From contig RGUK01000051.1 in the NCBI GenBank assembly GCA_010027825.1, positions 1-8,759 of the forward strand: a DNA stretch of 8,759 bases, in the 5' to 3' direction. A program made the position numbers and the translations under genes. Positions 5,983-8,759 of the stretch are shown in pieces. The notes under the pieces were generated by a model. It saw only the letters and a list, made by a program, of their open reading frames with translations. It was not told where the DNA came from and did no database searches. Every line of letters starts with the position of its first letter. The stretch's first letter is position 1. This DNA is from a bacterium. GTDB lineage: Bacteria > Dependentiae > Babeliae > Babeliales > RVW-14.

Positions 5983-8043
5983 ATGAGTAAACTGCAGAAA
6001 TATAGAAATATAGGAATTGCTGCTCACATCGATGCTGGGAAAACCACATTGACTGAGCGCATTCTTTTCTACACCGGCGTGTCTCACAAAATCGGTGAGG
6101 TGCACGAAGGTGAAGCAACGATGGACTGGATGGAGCAAGAGCGTGAGCGGGGCATTACTATTACCGCTGCTGCTACCACTTGTCGTTGGGCAAATCACCA
6201 GGTTAATATTATCGATACGCCAGGCCACGTAGATTTCACTATCGAGGTGGAGCGCTCCATGCGCGTGCTTGACGGTGCTGTCGCCGTATTTGCCGGCGTT
6301 GAAGGCGTAGAGCCTCAATCCGAAACCGTGTGGCGCCAAGCTGATAAGCACCGCGTTCCGCGTGTTGCGTTCGTGAACAAATTGGACCGGATTGGTGCCG
6401 ATTATTTTGCTGTTGTTGATGATATCAACAACAAGCTTCACGGTAATGCTGTGGCAATGCAAATTCCTGTTGGCGAATCAGAAAACTTCCATGCTATTGT
6501 CGACGTCCTGAGCAAGCGTATGGCCACCTTTGAAGGTGAAATGGGCGGCAACGTGGTTTGGAAAGAGGTGCCAGCAGAGTTGAAAGAAAAGTGCGATAAG
6601 CAATACATGCACATTGTGGAGAAGGCTTCTGACTTCGACGATGTTCTTGCTGAAAAATACCTAGAGGGCAAAGAAATCGCGCCGGAAGAAATTAAGGCTG
6701 CTCTACGTAAGGGTGTAATTGCTCAACGTGTGACGCCAGTGTTCGGCGGCTCCGCTTTTAAGAACAAGGGCGTACAGCTTCTGCTGGATGGCGTTATAGA
6801 TTATCTGCCATCGCCGTTGGATATTCCGCCAGTTGAAGGAATTCATCCGGATTCTAAAGTTGAAGAAATTCGTTCTGCAGACCCAGAAGGTCCATTTTGT
6901 GCGCTTGCGTTCAAGATTATGGTTGACCCGTTCGTTGGTTCTCTGACTTTCGTGCGCGTCTACTCAGGTCGTTTGGATGCAGGTTCATATATTTACAACG
7001 TAACCCGTGGTAAAAAAGAGCGCGTTAGCCGTCTTCTGCAGATGCATGCAAATCGTCGTGAAGAAATTACATCCGTATCTGCTGGCGATATTGCCGCAGT
7101 GGTCGGTATTAAAGATGTTGTTACTGGCGACACATTGGCGCATGAAGATATGCCAATCTTGCTGGAAACAATTACTGCGCCAGATCCAGTTATTCACATT
7201 GCGATTGAGCCTAAGGGCAAGGGTGATTACGAAAAGATGGTTATTGCCTTGCGCAAATTGATGCAAGAAGACCCCTCTTTCAGATTCTCCTACAATCCAG
7301 AAACCAGCCAAACGATTATTTCAGGCATGGGTGAGTTGCACCTGGAAATCATTGTGGATCGTTTGCTGCGTGAATACAAGATTGAGTCGAATGTTGGTAA
7401 GGCACAGGTGGCTTATAAAGAGACTGTTCAACGCTCTGTTGAGGTTGAAGGTAAGTTCATCCGTCAGTCTGGCGGTCACGGTCAGTACGGACATTGTTGG
7501 TTGCGTCTTGAGCCGCTTGAGCGTGCTAAGGGCTTCGAGTTTGAGAATGCCATTACCGGTGGCACGATTCCTCGTGAGTTTATCCCAGGCATTGAAAAAG
7601 GTGTTCAAGAAGCGCTTACAACAGGTGTCCTTGCCGGGTATCCGGTTGTCGACGTGAAAGTGACCGTGTATGACGGTTCCTATCACGATGTTGACTCCTC
7701 TGAGCTTGCGTTCAAAATTGCAGCTTCCATGGCGTTCAAAGATGGTATGGCTAAGGCATCACCAGTTCTTCTAGAACCAATCATGAAAGTTGAAGTTCTT
7801 ACACCAGAAGAAAACATGGGTGATGTGATGGGTGACCTGAACTCACGCCGTGGCAGAATTATGGGAATGGAAGCGCGCAAGGGTGTTCAAGCGATTGTAG
7901 CGGAAGTTCCGCTCGGCGAAATGTTTGGTTATTCCACGCAGCTTCGTTCGCTGACAAAGGGTCGCGCAAGCTACTCCATGCAATTTGAGACGTACCGCGA
8001 GGTTCCAAAGAACGTTCAAGACGCGGTTGTTGTAAAAAAATAG
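5983..8043 (+). CDS. fusA: Translation elongation factor G
   Basis: EF-G is the GTPase that moves tRNAs and mRNA through the ribosome and, with ribosome recycling factor, splits subunits. The 686-residue product has the full GTPase motif set: AHIDAGKT (14-21), RGITI (56-60), DTPGH (78-82) and NKLD (132-135). Domain II follows, then domain III, then domain IV with GGHGQYGH and the tip loop DGSYHDVDS (His568, matching the E. coli His583 tip region), and the C-terminal domain V. The length is that of a normal housekeeping EF-G (about 690-704) and no domain is missing. It begins 18 bases after rpsG with only a weak GGGT-type ribosome-binding site, so translational coupling is likely. It ends in TAG. 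Confidence 0.99.
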   Translation: MSKLQKYRNIGIAAHIDAGKTTLTERILFYTGVSHKIGEVHEGEATMDWMEQERERGITITAAATTCRWANHQVNIIDTPGHVDFTIEVERSMRVLDGAVAVFAGVEGVEPQSETVWRQADKHRVPRVAFVNKLDRIGADYFAVVDDINNKLHGNAVAMQIPVGESENFHAIVDVLSKRMATFEGEMGGNVVWKEVPAELKEKCDKQYMHIVEKASDFDDVLAEKYLEGKEIAPEEIKAALRKGVIAQRVTPVFGGSAFKNKGVQLLLDGVIDYLPSPLDIPPVEGIHPDSKVEEIRSADPEGPFCALAFKIMVDPFVGSLTFVRVYSGRLDAGSYIYNVTRGKKERVSRLLQMHANRREEITSVSAGDIAAVVGIKDVVTGDTLAHEDMPILLETITAPDPVIHIAIEPKGKGDYEKMVIALRKLMQEDPSFRFSYNPETSQTIISGMGELHLEIIVDRLLREYKIESNVGKAQVAYKETVQRSVEVEGKFIRQSGGHGQYGHCWLRLEPLERAKGFEFENAITGGTIPREFIPGIEKGVQEALTTGVLAGYPVVDVKVTVYDGSYHDVDSSELAFKIAASMAFKDGMAKASPVLLEPIMKVEVLTPEENMGDVMGDLNSRRGRIMGMEARKGVQAIVAEVPLGEMFGYSTQLRSLTKGRASYSMQFETYREVPKNVQDAVVVKK

Positions 8044-8080
8044 ATAACACAAACAATACACTTAGTTAGAAGGATTTACG

Positions 8081-8759
8081 ATGGCAAAAGGTGTATTTGA
8101 GCGTAAAAAGCCCCATATTAACGTTGGTACCATTGGTCACGTTGACCATGGCAAAACCACGTTGACAGCGGCGATTACCAAAGTGCTTGCAGAACAAGGC
8201 ATGGCTGAGTTCAAGGCTTACGATCAGATCGATAAAGCCCCAGAAGAAAAAGCACGTGGTATTACCATTAACGCAACTCACGTTGAATACGAAACTGCAA
8301 ACAGGCACTACGCACACGTGGATTGCCCTGGTCACGCTGACTACGTTAAAAACATGATTACGGGCGCAGCTCAAATGGACGGTGCTATCCTTGTAGTATC
8401 CGCACCAGATGGACCAATGCCTCAAACCAAAGAGCACATTTTGCTTGCTCGTCAAGTTGGTGTTCCTGCGATCGTTGTATTTTTGAACAAAGTCGACATG
8501 GTTGACGATGTCAGCATGGTTGAGCTGGTTGAAGAAGAAGTTCGTGAGCTTTTGACCAAGAATGGCTTTCCTGGGGCAACAACTCCGATCGTTCGTGGCT
8601 CAGCTCTTAAAGCCCTTAACGGCGACAAGAGCGAAATCGGCGTTCCTGCAATTCTCAAGTTGATGGAATCTGTGGATTCATTCATTCCAACCCCACAACG
8701 TGACATCGACAAGCCTTTCTTGATGCCTATTGAAGACGTGTTCTCAATTTCTGGTCGTG
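8081..8759 (+). CDS. tuf: Translation elongation factor Tu (3' end outside window)
   Basis: EF-Tu carries aminoacyl-tRNA to the ribosomal A site as a GTP complex. The first 226 residues are visible, covering the GTPase domain and the start of domain II. Motifs in order: GHVDHGKT (19-26), [12 protein letters not shown] (59-70), DCPGHADY with the catalytic His85 (81-88), NKVD (136-139) and GSALKAL (173-179). GAAGGA (8069-8074) lies six bases before ATG 8081, a better ribosome-binding site than that of fusA, as expected for a very abundant protein. The gap after fusA is 37 bases and contains no terminator, so tuf belongs to the str operon. The frame is open to the window end. Whether this is the only tuf copy cannot be seen. 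Confidence 0.98.
   Translation, partial: MAKGVFERKKPHINVGTIGHVDHGKTTLTAAITKVLAEQGMAEFKAYDQIDKAPEEKARGITINATHVEYETANRHYAHVDCPGHADYVKNMITGAAQMDGAILVVSAPDGPMPQTKEHILLARQVGVPAIVVFLNKVDMVDDVSMVELVEEEVRELLTKNGFPGATTPIVRGSALKALNGDKSEIGVPAILKLMESVDSFIPTPQRDIDKPFLMPIEDVFSISGR

Noticed and set aside
5974..8061. Several minus-strand frames of 65-162 codons opposite fusA
   Set aside because: They are shadows of the highly conserved fusA reading frame and have no family resemblance or ribosome-binding sites.
1..8759. Mobile elements, CRISPR arrays, toxin-antitoxin or defence genes
   Set aside because: No transposase or integrase motifs, no long inverted or direct repeats, and no spaced repeats were seen. 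All substantial frames are accounted for by core genes.

Overview
The window looks like ordinary chromosomal core sequence from a Gram-negative (two-membrane) bacterium. It carries three envelope genes (the 3' end of lptD, an lpxC-like gene and rseP) alongside translation genes (rplM, rpsL, rpsG, fusA, tuf). The lineage cannot be fixed without a search. The style of the LptD C-terminus and of the RseP-like protease reminds me of Candidatus Dependentiae (TM6), with Chlamydiota or a host-associated proteobacterium as alternatives. That is an impression only and of low confidence. No mobile element, CRISPR array, tRNA or rRNA was found.

Layout. Positions 1-2101 (+) hold the C-terminal part of the outer-membrane LPS translocon protein LptD, followed after 23 bases by an aminopeptidase P-type M24 metallopeptidase, probably in one transcript. 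A clear sigma70-type promoter (2171-2199) then drives rplM (2246-2683), which ends at a strong intrinsic terminator (2708-2744). Only 12 bases beyond that terminator begins lpxC (2757-3525, +). Its first 20 or so codons and its last 220 or so lie in different frames, and about 28 codons expected between them are missing, so as sequenced it is a broken gene. A bidirectional hairpin terminator (3524-3553) separates it from the convergent rseP (3556-4719, -).

The 382-base gap 4720-5101 lies between the divergent rseP and rpsL and contains promoter-like sequences for the second half. From 5102 to the end runs a compact str operon: rpsL (S12), rpsG (S7, overlapping by one base), fusA (EF-G) and tuf (EF-Tu, cut by the window end).

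How the genes fit together. The right half is a translation operon (decoding-centre protein, 30S head protein and two elongation GTPases). The left half mixes envelope biogenesis with housekeeping: LpxC commits UDP-acyl-GlcNAc to lipid A, LptD inserts finished LPS into the outer membrane, and RseP is an inner-membrane site-2 protease. The one real surprise is the disrupted lpxC next to an lptD whose visible part looks intact. Either LPS synthesis is being lost, or another lpxC copy exists, or the base sequence has an error or a special decoding event at 2817-2846. I found no convincing undescribed system.
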